Shown here: piece by piece, positions 1 through 8,000 of the stretch
Numbering within the stretch: the stretch's first letter is position 1
Layout of the letters: every line of letters starts with the position of its first letter
NCBI RefSeq assembly: GCF_900116605.1
Contig: NZ_FPBC01000001.1
Span: forward strand, 248,001-312,000
DNA: 64,000 nucleotides
Direction of reading: 5' to 3'
From: Pseudomonas marincola
Lineage (GTDB): Bacteria > Pseudomonadota > Gammaproteobacteria > Pseudomonadales > Pseudomonadaceae
Translations under genes and position numbers: made by a program
Notes under the pieces: model-generated
What the model was told of the DNA's origin: nothing
Databases searched by the model: none
The model's input: only the letters and a program-made list of their open reading frames with translations

Positions 1-132
1 GACCTGTTCGGCTTGTTTATCAGCAGCAGAGTTTACCGGCGTTATGCCGAGCGCTTCATGCAGCCAGAGCAAATCGATACGGTAGATGAGTCGGCACTGT
101 TGGCCAAGGCGGGATTCAGCGTGGAGTCATAA
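1..132 (+). CDS. C-terminal fragment of an unidentified protein
   Basis: An open frame enters the window at base 1 and reads 43 codons to a TAA stop at 130-132. The fragment starts with a short hydrophobic stretch (DLFGLFIS) followed by a basic/aromatic run (RVYRRYAERF) and an acidic tail, as in the cytoplasmic end of a membrane protein after its last helix. That is inference from composition only. A hairpin about 40 bases past the stop fits the end of a transcription unit. I do not recognise the family; too little is present to name it. Confidence 0.6.
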   Translation, partial: DLFGLFISSRVYRRYAERFMQPEQIDTVDESALLAKAGFSVES

Positions 133-173
133 ATGGCTTGGGCTATGCTGGCAGGCAGCGATTACAGCCCACA

Positions 174-196
174 CAACCCGGCATTGCGCCGGGTTG
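174..196. terminator. Hairpin between convergent genes
   Basis: A perfect 8-bp stem (CAACCCGG / CCGGGTTG) with a 7-base loop lies between the stop of the upstream fragment and the 3' end of yggL on the other strand. There is no strong U-tract on either strand, so it is a modest bidirectional terminator candidate. Confidence 0.45.
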
Positions 197-211
197 CATA
201 GAACTTGAGGA

Positions 212-553
212 TTACGCCTTGTTGATTGGCGTTTCCGGGTACCACACGTCAAGCAGCGGGCTGACGGTGAAATCGGTCAGCTCGCTACGGCCCTTGAGCC
301 ACGCTTCAACGCTGGCACGTTGCTCTTCGCTGACCGAGCCACGCTGGTCCAGGCAAACCAGACCGTAGTCATCGCCACCGACGTAGCCCAGGTTGTTGGC
401 TTCCATGGCTTCTGTCAAAAATTGCTCGAGGAATGTATCGATGACTTCTTCAGTCAGGTCTTCCTTGAAAGTCAGGTTGAGTTCGAAACCCAACTCCTGA
501 AATTCATCTACGCAGAGTTTTTTACGCAGACGACGGGAACGGTTAGTAGCCAT
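212..553 (-). CDS. yggL: YggL family 50S ribosome-binding protein
   Basis: Small (113-residue) protein of the YggL/DUF469 family, whose E. coli member binds the 50S subunit. The family hallmarks are visible: a basic N-terminus (MATNRSRRLRKKLCVDEFQE) followed by the LGFEL segment, then a C-terminal half with GGDDYGL and VSEEQRASVEAWL. The start at 551-553 is chosen over a longer in-frame one because GAGGA lies about eight bases upstream and the family begins at this methionine. Expressed divergently from dacB. The ribosome association is known from the family; nothing local adds to it. Confidence 0.9.
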   Translation of the reverse strand: MATNRSRRLRKKLCVDEFQELGFELNLTFKEDLTEEVIDTFLEQFLTEAMEANNLGYVGGDDYGLVCLDQRGSVSEEQRASVEAWLKGRSELTDFTVSPLLDVWYPETPINKA

Positions 554-787
554 GAAACAATCCTCAAAAGTAATTACGCCCACTACTTTAACAGTTTAAG
601 GCCGAACATGCCCGACTCTCGACTAGTCGCGGCCAGTGGCAATTAGCAATCATCAAAGAAATTCAACCGACGGACGCACATGCTTACAAATCCGTTGTAG
701 CCTTGATGCATAATGCGAAGCAATTTTATGCCGCACCTGCAACCTCTCGACGCTTCATTTCAAATCACGCCCAGGGGGCGTTACTTC

Positions 788-2230
788 ATGCTTAAAGCCC
801 TGCGCCATTTGGCCATCGCCAGTTTCCTGATCCCCTTGACGCTGCCGCTCACCGTAAGCGCTGCCTCTTACCTGCCGAGCAATGTCGAAAAATCCCTGAA
901 AGCCAGCAAAGTCAGCCCGCAATCTTTATCCGTTGCGGTCGTTCCATTGAGCCGTGCGGGCGATAGCAATTTTTACAACGCCGATGTCTCGGTCAATCCG
1001 GCATCGACCATGAAAATCATCACCACTTATGCGGCGCTCGAATTGCTCGGGCCGACCTATCAGTGGCGCACAGACTTCTATGCCGACGGCCCGGTGCGCG
1101 GCGGCGTGCTCAATGGCAATCTCTACTTCAAGGGCGGTGGCGACCCGAAGCTCAACATGGAGAAACTCTGGCTGCTGCTGCGCGACCTGCGCGCCAACGG
1201 CGTGACCAAGGTGACCGGCGATCTGGTGCTCGATCGCAGCTACTTCAAACAGCCACAACTGCCCGCATTCAATGATGATGGCGGCGACAAGAACAAACCA
1301 TATCTGGTGACCCCGGACTCACTGCTGGTCAACCTCAAGGCCGTGCGCGTGGTCACCCGCAACGATGGCGGCAAGATCAACGTTTCTATCGAACCACCGA
1401 TTGCGACCATTCGCGTCGATAACCGGGTCAAAGCCCTCAAGGCCGCCAAATGCCCGGCCTGGCCTGAAGTGCGTCTGAATCCGGTGGCCGAATTCGATGG
1501 CACCACGCTGATTGTCGACGGCAAGCTGGCCGATGGTTGCAGCTCACAGGCCTACCTGTCGCTGCTCGATCACCCAAGCTATGCCGCTGGCGCAGTCCGC
1601 GCGATCTGGGCCGAACTGGGCGGCAGCATCCTCGGCAAAGACCGTCAGGGCAGTGTCCCGAGCAGCGCCAAATTGCTCGCGCGGGCCTACTCACCGGATC
1701 TGGTCGAGATCATTCGCGACATCAACAAATACAGCAACAACACCATGGCCCGTCAGTTGTTTCTCAGTATCGGCGCCAAGTACCGCACCCCTGCCGACGC
1801 CGATGATTCGATGGCAGCGCAGCGCGCCATTCGCAGCTGGCTGGCACGCAAAGGCATCACCGCCACGCAACTGGTGATGGAGAACGGCTCCGGTCTGTCG
1901 CGCGCCGAACGCGTGAGTGTGCGCGAGATGTCGAAGATCCTGCAGACTGCGTGGAAAAGCCCCTACGCCGCCGAGTTCATCAGTTCGCTGCCGTTAACCG
2001 CAATGGACGGCACCATGCGCAAGCGTTTGCGTCGCACTCCAATGGAGGGTCAGGGCCACATCAAGACCGGCACCCTGAACAACGTCCGTGCTATTTCGGG
2101 CTTCAGCCGCGACAAGAACGGCGATTACTGGGCGGTCGTGGCAATTCTCAACGACCCTAAACCGTGGGGCGCATCCGCCGTACTCGACCAGGTGCTGCTG
2201 GACGTCTACAAGAACCCCAGAACCAAGTAA
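788..2230 (+). CDS. dacB: D-alanyl-D-alanine carboxypeptidase/endopeptidase (PBP4)
   Basis: Class C low-molecular-weight penicillin-binding protein (480 residues, normal for PBP4) that trims or cleaves D-Ala-containing peptide crosslinks in periplasmic peptidoglycan. A signal peptide (MLKALRHLAIASFLIPL... to SAASYL) directs export. All three serine-transferase motifs are intact: STMK with nucleophile S73 and K76, SNN at 316-318, and KTG at 426-428. The long insert between the first two motifs is typical of PBP4. The ATG at 788 is preferred over 713 because AGGGGG precedes it at good spacing and it places the signal sequence at the N-terminus. A strong terminator follows the stop. Confidence 0.95.
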   Translation: MLKALRHLAIASFLIPLTLPLTVSAASYLPSNVEKSLKASKVSPQSLSVAVVPLSRAGDSNFYNADVSVNPASTMKIITTYAALELLGPTYQWRTDFYADGPVRGGVLNGNLYFKGGGDPKLNMEKLWLLLRDLRANGVTKVTGDLVLDRSYFKQPQLPAFNDDGGDKNKPYLVTPDSLLVNLKAVRVVTRNDGGKINVSIEPPIATIRVDNRVKALKAAKCPAWPEVRLNPVAEFDGTTLIVDGKLADGCSSQAYLSLLDHPSYAAGAVRAIWAELGGSILGKDRQGSVPSSAKLLARAYSPDLVEIIRDINKYSNNTMARQLFLSIGAKYRTPADADDSMAAQRAIRSWLARKGITATQLVMENGSGLSRAERVSVREMSKILQTAWKSPYAAEFISSLPLTAMDGTMRKRLRRTPMEGQGHIKTGTLNNVRAISGFSRDKNGDYWAVVAILNDPKPWGASAVLDQVLLDVYKNPRTK

Positions 2231-2242
2231 TCCGCAAGCAAC

Positions 2243-2280
2243 AAAAAGCCCCGACAGTCTTTACGACTTCGGGGCTTTTT
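2243..2280. terminator. Bidirectional terminator between dacB and rlmKL
   Basis: An 11-bp stem AAAAAGCCCCG / CGGGGCTTTTT with an A-run on one side and a T-run on the other sits between two convergent genes, so it can act as an intrinsic terminator on both strands. Confidence 0.9.
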
Positions 2281-2320
2281 AATGCCTGAAATAACAGCGC
2301 CAGTCTCGCTGGCGCCAGCC

Positions 2321-4564
2321 TCAACCGCGCGCGGTAATACGCCAGGCGCGGTGAATCTTGCTGTTGCGGGCAAAGTCCGGATCGAGTGTCGAGGCGCTGA
2401 TCTCTTCAACCGCATAACGCTCAGCCAGATTGTCATCCAGCTGGAATTTACGGAAGTTGTTCGAGAAATACAGCACACCGCCATGCGCCAGTCGGGCCAT
2501 GGCCAGATCAAGCATGGACGCGTGATCGCGCTGGATATCGAAAATACCTTCCATGCGCTTGGAGTTGGAGAACGTCGGCGGATCAATAAAGATCAGCTCG
2601 TATTCGCCACGGTCTTCCGCCAACCACGCCATCACATCGCCCTGCTCAAGGCGGTTCTTGTCAGAGAAGCCGTTGAGCGAGAGATTGCGCCGTGCCCAAT
2701 CGAGGTAGGTTTTCGACAAATCCACGCTCGTGGTCGTACGAGCGCCGCCCTTGGCCGCATGCACGGTTGCCGTGGCTGTGTAGCAGAACAGGTTGAGGAA
2801 GCGCTTACCGGCAGCCTCACGCTGGATACGCATACGCAGCGGACGGTGATCGAGGAACAGACCGGTGTCGAGATAATCCGTCAGGTTGACCAGCAGCTTG
2901 ACGCCGCCCTCGGTCACTTCCATGAACTGGCCCTGAGTGCTCTGACGCTGATACTGCTTGGTGCCCGTCTGGCGCTCACGGCGTTTGACCACCACTTTGC
3001 TCTTGTCGATATTCAATGCCTGCGGAATAGCCGCCAACGCATCGAACAAGCGCGCCGAGGCTTTTTCCGGGTCAATCGAACGCGGCGCTGCATATTCCTG
3101 CACGTGAACCCAGTCGCGATACAGGTCGACAGCCAATGCGTATTCCGGCATGTCGGCGTCATACAGGCGGTAGCATTCGATGCCTTCCTTGCGTGCCCAC
3201 TTGCCAAGCTGCTTGAGGTTTTTCTGCAAGCGGTTGGCAAACATCTGCCCGCCTTCGCTCAAACGCGCCAACTCGACCGGCGCTTGCGCAGGGCTCGGTG
3301 CAGCCTTGCTGACCGGAGCCGGCGCTGCGGCCACTTCATTTTGCTCGCGTTCACGCTCACGCTGCTCAGGAGAACGACGCTCGCCGGTTACAAACTGCTC
3401 GGGCTGAACCTTGATCAGCAACAGCTTGCACGGCAAGGCACCGTTCCAGAACGAATACTGCTTGTGGCTGCGAATGCCCATGCGCTTGCCCAGATCCGGC
3501 GCGCCGGTGAATACCGCCGCTTCCCAGCCCATGCACGCCTGACGCAGACGTTCGCCGAGGTTCTGGTAGAGATACAACAGGCTGGCTTCATCGCCCAAAC
3601 GCTCGCCGTAAGGCGGGTTACTGATGATCAGGCCTTTTTGATTCTGATCCGGTCGCGGCTCAAACGTAGCGACCTCGCCCTGATACACCTTGACCCAGTC
3701 ACTCAGACCGGCGCGATCAATGTTGTTGCGCGCCGGTTGGATCAGGCGCGGATCGGCCTCATAGCCGCGAATCCACAGCGGTGGCTTGGCCAAGCCAGCA
3801 GCCGCACGCGCCACGGCCTCGTCATGCACCTTGTTCCACAAGACCGGGATGTGGCCCAACCAGCGGCTGAAGCCCCACTTTTCACGATTGAGGTTTGGCG
3901 CGATATCGGCCGCGATCATCGCCGCCTCAACGAGGAAGGTGCCCACCCCGCACATCGGGTCAGCCAGCGCGCCGCCTTCGGCAGCAATACGCGGCCAGCC
4001 AGCACGGATCAATACCGCCGCCGCGAGGTTTTCTTTCAGGGGCGCAGCACCTTGCTGTAGACGATAACCGCGCTGATGCAGGCTGTGACCAGACAAGTCG
4101 AGCGACAGCACCGCCTCACCCCGGTCGAGGCGCAAATGCACGCGCAGGTCCGGGCTGATCTTATCGACCGAAGGCCGGGTGCCGTCGCGCAAACGCAGCT
4201 TGTCGACGATCGCATCCTTGACCTTCAGCGCGCCGAAGTGGGTGTTGTCGATGCCGGAACCATTGCCGCTGAACTCAACCGCCAGGCTGCCATCGGACTC
4301 AAGGTGCTCAAACCAGTCCACTTCAAGCACGCCTTCGTAAAGGCTTTCGGCGTCCTTGACCGGAAAACGCTTGAGCACCAGCAGCACCCGGTTTGCCAGT
4401 CGTGACCACAAGCACAGCCGGAAAGCTGTCTCCATAGACGCGAAACCGCGCACCGCAGACGTCTGCTCGCGCGCGTCCTCCAACCCCAGCTCCCCCGCTT
4501 CATCAAGCAACAGGCCTTCAAGGCCTTTGGGACAGGTGAGAACTAGTTCGAATCGATCCGACAT
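2321..4564 (-). CDS. rlmL: Bifunctional 23S rRNA methyltransferase RlmKL (m2G2445 / m7G2069)
   Basis: A 747-residue fusion of two SAM-dependent methyltransferases that modify G2445 and G2069 of 23S rRNA, as in E. coli RlmKL. The N-terminal half carries a THUMP-like region and the RlmL catalytic motif ISNPPYGERLG near residue 310. A charged linker rich in REREQNEVAAAPAP follows. The RlmK half contains the SAM-binding segment FLNLFCYTATATVHAAKGGA and the motif FIDPPTFSNSKR near residue 660. I start at MSDRFELVLTCPKGLEGLL, which is the family N-terminus; an in-frame ATG eleven codons upstream exists but has no better ribosome site. Both active sites look intact. Confidence 0.95.
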   Translation of the reverse strand: MSDRFELVLTCPKGLEGLLLDEAGELGLEDAREQTSAVRGFASMETAFRLCLWSRLANRVLLVLKRFPVKDAESLYEGVLEVDWFEHLESDGSLAVEFSGNGSGIDNTHFGALKVKDAIVDKLRLRDGTRPSVDKISPDLRVHLRLDRGEAVLSLDLSGHSLHQRGYRLQQGAAPLKENLAAAVLIRAGWPRIAAEGGALADPMCGVGTFLVEAAMIAADIAPNLNREKWGFSRWLGHIPVLWNKVHDEAVARAAAGLAKPPLWIRGYEADPRLIQPARNNIDRAGLSDWVKVYQGEVATFEPRPDQNQKGLIISNPPYGERLGDEASLLYLYQNLGERLRQACMGWEAAVFTGAPDLGKRMGIRSHKQYSFWNGALPCKLLLIKVQPEQFVTGERRSPEQREREREQNEVAAAPAPVSKAAPSPAQAPVELARLSEGGQMFANRLQKNLKQLGKWARKEGIECYRLYDADMPEYALAVDLYRDWVHVQEYAAPRSIDPEKASARLFDALAAIPQALNIDKSKVVVKRRERQTGTKQYQRQSTQGQFMEVTEGGVKLLVNLTDYLDTGLFLDHRPLRMRIQREAAGKRFLNLFCYTATATVHAAKGGARTTTSVDLSKTYLDWARRNLSLNGFSDKNRLEQGDVMAWLAEDRGEYELIFIDPPTFSNSKRMEGIFDIQRDHASMLDLAMARLAHGGVLYFSNNFRKFQLDDNLAERYAVEEISASTLDPDFARNSKIHRAWRITARG

Positions 4565-4990
4565 GGTAAATCCAGTGCCTCGTGAAATTAACGGCATGTT
4601 GAGTCAGTCAACACGGCCAAAATAAGTGACAAAACGTCACAGAGCGACACTTCGTCGGAATAAATATCATTCAACAGCCAGCGCATCCAGCGATGGCAAA
4701 ACATCAGTATGGCCTGCGCAAAGCCAAGCGCCACAGGGACTTGGCTGCTAACCTTAATTTGTTAGGTCGAGGCCTTATGGCCTAAACCTAATAATTGTTG
4801 CACGCTTATGACAAAACGATCATTCCCAGCGCAGCACGCATTGGTTAGAAATCTACACAGGCCGCATCGCAACGAAGCGGCTCAGGAGGCTCGTAACGCC
4901 GGCAGCGGACTCCAACGGCAGAACCATTACTGCCTGACCTCACGTCGAGGTCTACAGGACATTACAGTCAACAAACGAGGGCAACACCCT
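4565..4990 (+). other. Intergenic region and leader upstream of rmf
   Basis: This 426-base stretch separates divergent rlmKL and rmf. It holds a small inverted repeat (GTGAC AAAAC GTCAC, 4626-4640) near the rlmKL start and an AT-rich patch around 4750-4800 that is the likeliest rmf promoter zone. An open frame upstream of and in phase with rmf begins at 4808 but lacks a ribosome site and shows no family similarity, so I read it as leader. No RNA gene was recognised. Confidence 0.5.
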
Positions 4991-5206
4991 ATGAGAAGAC
5001 TTAAGCGTGATCCTTCAGAAAAAGCTTTTTTGCGCGGTTATCAATATGGCGTCCATGGTAAATCCAGAGAGCTCTGCCCATTCACCAATCCATCTGTCCG
5101 CCAAGCCTGGTTAAACGGCTGGCGCGAGGGCCGAGGCGACAACTGGGATGGTATGACCGGTACCGCCGGTATTCATCGACTCAACGAACTTCACGCTGTC
5201 GGCTAA
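4991..5206 (+). CDS. rmf: Ribosome modulation factor
   Basis: A 71-residue basic protein of the RMF family, which dimerises 70S ribosomes into inactive 100S particles in stationary phase. The family core is visible: MRRLKRDPSEKAFLRGYQ..., then SVRQAWLNGWREGRGD. It is longer than E. coli RMF (55 residues) through its C-terminal tail, as usual in Pseudomonas. The start is supported by GAGGG about nine bases upstream. The monocistronic layout with its own strong terminator fits a gene expressed at high level under stress; induction is known for the family, not shown here. Confidence 0.95.
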   Translation: MRRLKRDPSEKAFLRGYQYGVHGKSRELCPFTNPSVRQAWLNGWREGRGDNWDGMTGTAGIHRLNELHAVG

Positions 5207-5264
5207 ACAGGACACGTCCGACTTCATCAAGCACGCCTCAATCAGGCGGCGGGCTTAGGCCCAG

Positions 5265-5289
5265 AGGGCTCCTTTAAGGAGCCCTTTTT
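5265..5289 (+). terminator. Intrinsic terminator of rmf
   Basis: A hairpin with AGGGCTCC / GGAGCCCT arms and a very short loop is followed directly by a T-tract, about 60 bases past the rmf stop. Confidence 0.9.
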
Positions 5290-5354
5290 ATTGCCGCGGG
5301 AAAGGCAAAAATCACGGCCGCAGTCATGCAAACCTGACTGCAGAAAAGCCAAAC

Positions 5355-6383
5355 TCAAGCCTTTTTGGGTAATCCTGCGATAGCGTCAACCGCTTCGCGA
5401 ATCAGCGCCGGGCCTTTGTAAATGAAGCCGGAGTAAATCTGCACCAGGCTCGCGCCCGCGGCGATTTTCTCGGCGGCGTGTTTACCTTCGGTGATGCCGC
5501 CAACGGCAATGATCGGCAAACGACCCGCCAACTCAGCAGCCAGAACCGAAACAATATGCGTGCTCTTGTCACGCACCGGCGCACCCGACAAACCGCCCGC
5601 CTCATCGGCGTGATCAAGCCCTTTGACGCCCTCACGGCCCAACGTGGTGTTGGTGGCGATGACCGCATCCATACCGGTTTCAACCAGCGCATTCGCTACT
5701 TGCACGGTTTCTTCATCGGTCATGTCCGGGGCAATCTTGATCGCCAGCGGCACACGCTTGCCATGCAACTGGGTAAGATCTTCCTGACGCAGCTGCAACG
5801 CTTCGAGCAACTGCTTGAGCGAGTCGCCAAACTGCAAGCTACGCAGCCCCGGCGTGTTCGGCGAACTGACGTTAACCGTCACGTAGCTGGCATTGGCGTA
5901 GACCTTGTCCAGACAGATCAGGTAATCATCAACCGCGCGCTCAACCGGCGTGTCGAAATTCTTGCCGATATTGATTCCCAGCACGCCGCGGTACTTGGCC
6001 GCCTGCACGCGCTGCAACAGATGATCGACGCCGTGGTTGTTGAATCCCATGCGATTGATGATCGCCTCGGCTTCCGGCAAACGGAACAGTCGCGGTTTCG
6101 GATTCCCCGGCTGCGGACGCGGTGTCACAGTGCCGATTTCAACAAAACCGAAACCCAGTTGGGCAAAGCCATCAATTGCATCGCCATTTTTATCCAGCCC
6201 TGCCGCCAGCCCCACCGGGTTGGCAAACTCCAAGCCCATCACCTTGACCGGCAAGCTGGCTGGCGCCTTGTTGAACAGGCCATTGAGGCCCATACGGCCA
6301 CCGGCCCCGATCAGGTCGATCGACAGCTCATGGGACGTCTCAGGGGATAATTTAAACAGCAGCTCGCGGGCCAGGGTATACAT
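5355..6383 (-). CDS. pyrD: Dihydroorotate dehydrogenase (quinone), class 2
   Basis: Oxidises dihydroorotate to orotate and passes electrons to ubiquinone at the inner membrane (pyrimidine synthesis, fourth step). At 342 residues it has the class 2 length, with the N-terminal amphipathic helix region ([19 protein letters not shown]). FMN and substrate motifs are visible: [40 protein letters not shown], and [12 protein letters not shown], which carries the catalytic serine (SSPNT). The C-terminal phosphate-binding GGI and [10 protein letters not shown] segments are present. It is transcribed alone; rmf points the other way beyond its terminator. Confidence 0.97.
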   Translation of the reverse strand: MYTLARELLFKLSPETSHELSIDLIGAGGRMGLNGLFNKAPASLPVKVMGLEFANPVGLAAGLDKNGDAIDGFAQLGFGFVEIGTVTPRPQPGNPKPRLFRLPEAEAIINRMGFNNHGVDHLLQRVQAAKYRGVLGINIGKNFDTPVERAVDDYLICLDKVYANASYVTVNVSSPNTPGLRSLQFGDSLKQLLEALQLRQEDLTQLHGKRVPLAIKIAPDMTDEETVQVANALVETGMDAVIATNTTLGREGVKGLDHADEAGGLSGAPVRDKSTHIVSVLAAELAGRLPIIAVGGITEGKHAAEKIAAGASLVQIYSGFIYKGPALIREAVDAIAGLPKKA

Positions 6384-6600
6384 GGGCAGGCTTAGCTCGA
6401 TAAGGGCGAATGAGTAAGACCGGCGATTATACAGCCCATGCGTTAGGCTCGCGAGGCATGTGCGGCATTGAGGCTGGATAAATTGCAGAAATCAGCAAGA
6501 ATCAATCTGTAACGTCGCGCAAATACCGGTATTGCGGGGCACGCAATCAATCCTGAGTGAAGCGTGTCAGGTCGTTTCGTAGCGTTTGGGCTGCTGTGAG

Positions 6601-6849
6601 TCAAGCGTATTGATCAGATGAAAACGATGCTGGAGCGCGACGCAAACTAAGAAGTTGACCGGACTCGGTGAATTCCATGATAAAAGTCCCCTGCACGCCC
6701 GCATGGCCGATAAAGGGCCGCAAGTGATGGGCAGGGATACTCACAAGACGGCCGTCTCGACTTTTCAATTGAATACGATTGGCCTGACCTTGATAAACTA
6801 AACGTAACCGTTCGGCCGGCAGAGATACATCCAGCAGGAGCTTTGGCAT
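6601..6849 (-). CDS. DUF2835 family small protein
   Basis: An 82-residue protein matching my recollection of the DUF2835 family: LLLDVSLPAERLRLVYQGQANRI, then a RDGRLVSIPAHHLRPF segment and FIMEFTESGQLLSL. The function is unknown. The fold is probably small and beta-rich. The start at 6847-6849 fits the family; upstream in-frame codons give a tail without similarity, and the ribosome site is weak in either case. It is divergent from the next gene, so the roughly 125-base spacer should contain both promoters. Confidence 0.75.
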   Translation of the reverse strand: MPKLLLDVSLPAERLRLVYQGQANRIQLKSRDGRLVSIPAHHLRPFIGHAGVQGTFIMEFTESGQLLSLRRAPASFSSDQYA

Positions 6850-6973
6850 GGAGATACTTTGCAAATGAATGCCCTTATATTGCCATATCACGCAGGTATA
6901 ACCCGCAAGTAAGCATCACTGAAATTGCAATGTTGCCTACTGGCAGCCAAGTACCTGGAGTTCTTGCCCGACC

Positions 6974-7855
6974 ATGTCTCACCCAGAAATACCGGTTTCC
7001 ATCAGTATGCGCCTGAGTACGCTGGCCAAGAATTTTGGCCTCGGCGGCCGTGCAACGCGTCAGTTGCTCGAACGGGCCAGCGCCCTCAAACTGCCCTTCG
7101 CGCCACTGGCCGCCCCCTCGCAAGCAATCCACCTGCAATCAGGCATGCAACTGCAGCGCTTGCTGGACCTGCCGCGCAGCGCACTTTCTGGCCCGGTGCA
7201 AGAAGACAAGGCACTGGCGCATGCCGCGCTGAGCAAACTGGTGACCCTGCAAGAACACCGGGAAGACAGCTTCGACCTGCGCAAACTGCACGGTTTCAGC
7301 GGCGCCAGCCCAAGCGGTGAGGACTACTTAAGTGTTGAAGCCTTTGCCGCCAGCGAAGCGTGCCGGCATGTGCGAATCATCAGCTACAAGGACTTTGTCC
7401 GCACCCTGAGCGTGGCCCTGCCGCGTTTTCTTGCGGGCGAGCCAATCGTGTTGCGCCAGACCAGCTGGAACGGCGACTACCTGTATTGGGCGAGCGACGT
7501 GCATACTGAAGAGCTGGCCTGCGCCGTGGGTTACGCACGGGTTCGCCAACTCGAAACCAACCTGCCGGCGCAGATAAGCCGCTATACCTTGAACCGCGCT
7601 GCCGTCAAAGCCCTGGAAAAGGATTTTTACGTCTTCAACATGCCCGACGCCGCCTGGCAAGACAGCGCATTCATGAGCCTGCTACTCGACACCGGCCTGC
7701 CCTATTCGCGCCTGTCGATGAACCGCACAGCCAGCGGCAATGAAGTGTTGCTGCTGCCCAAAAGTTCAAAAGAAGCCAATGCACTGGGTCAGGGTTTGTT
7801 GCTTGCGGGCGCACCCAATGTAACCGAGTACTTGTTGCCGCTGAGCGACGCCTGA
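6974..7855 (+). CDS. Conserved Pseudomonas hypothetical protein
   Basis: A 293-residue protein without signal peptide or membrane helix. I do not recognise a characterised domain; it resembles conserved hypothetical proteins seen at this position in Pseudomonas. The N-terminal 60 residues (LSTLAKNFGLGGRATRQLLERAS) look helical and could be a small DNA- or protein-binding helix set, which is inference only. The central part has RIISYKDFVRTLSVALPRFLAGEPIVLRQTSW-like aromatic and hydrophobic patterning of a compact alpha/beta domain. Codon use matches its neighbours. It converges on gdhB across a shared terminator. GGAG lies about 14 bases upstream of the start, so the start is only fairly supported. 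Confidence 0.7.
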   Translation: MSHPEIPVSISMRLSTLAKNFGLGGRATRQLLERASALKLPFAPLAAPSQAIHLQSGMQLQRLLDLPRSALSGPVQEDKALAHAALSKLVTLQEHREDSFDLRKLHGFSGASPSGEDYLSVEAFAASEACRHVRIISYKDFVRTLSVALPRFLAGEPIVLRQTSWNGDYLYWASDVHTEELACAVGYARVRQLETNLPAQISRYTLNRAAVKALEKDFYVFNMPDAAWQDSAFMSLLLDTGLPYSRLSMNRTASGNEVLLLPKSSKEANALGQGLLLAGAPNVTEYLLPLSDA

Positions 7856-7952
7856 AGCGAATCACCGGGCGTTAACCGTTTGCCGCGATTACGGCTCAAC
7901 CCCCGCGCTTAACACACAGCCTTACCTCCCCTGAATAAATCGCCAGCCATAA

Positions 7953-7979
7953 AAAACCCCGCATTCTCAGCGGGGTTTT
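7953..7979. terminator. Bidirectional terminator between the hypothetical gene and gdhB
   Basis: A 10-bp stem AAAACCCCGC / GCGGGGTTTT with a 7-base loop, A-rich on one flank and T-rich on the other, lies between two convergent genes. Confidence 0.9.
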
Positions 7980-8000
7980 CATGGAGCTTAACAGCGACTA

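Noticed and set aside
2282..4060. 592-codon open frame on the plus strand
   Set aside because: Antisense shadow of rlmKL; it begins inside the dacB terminator region without a ribosome site.
4808..4990. In-frame N-terminal extension of rmf
   Set aside because: No ribosome site at 4808, composition unlike RMF, and a good site directly before 4991.
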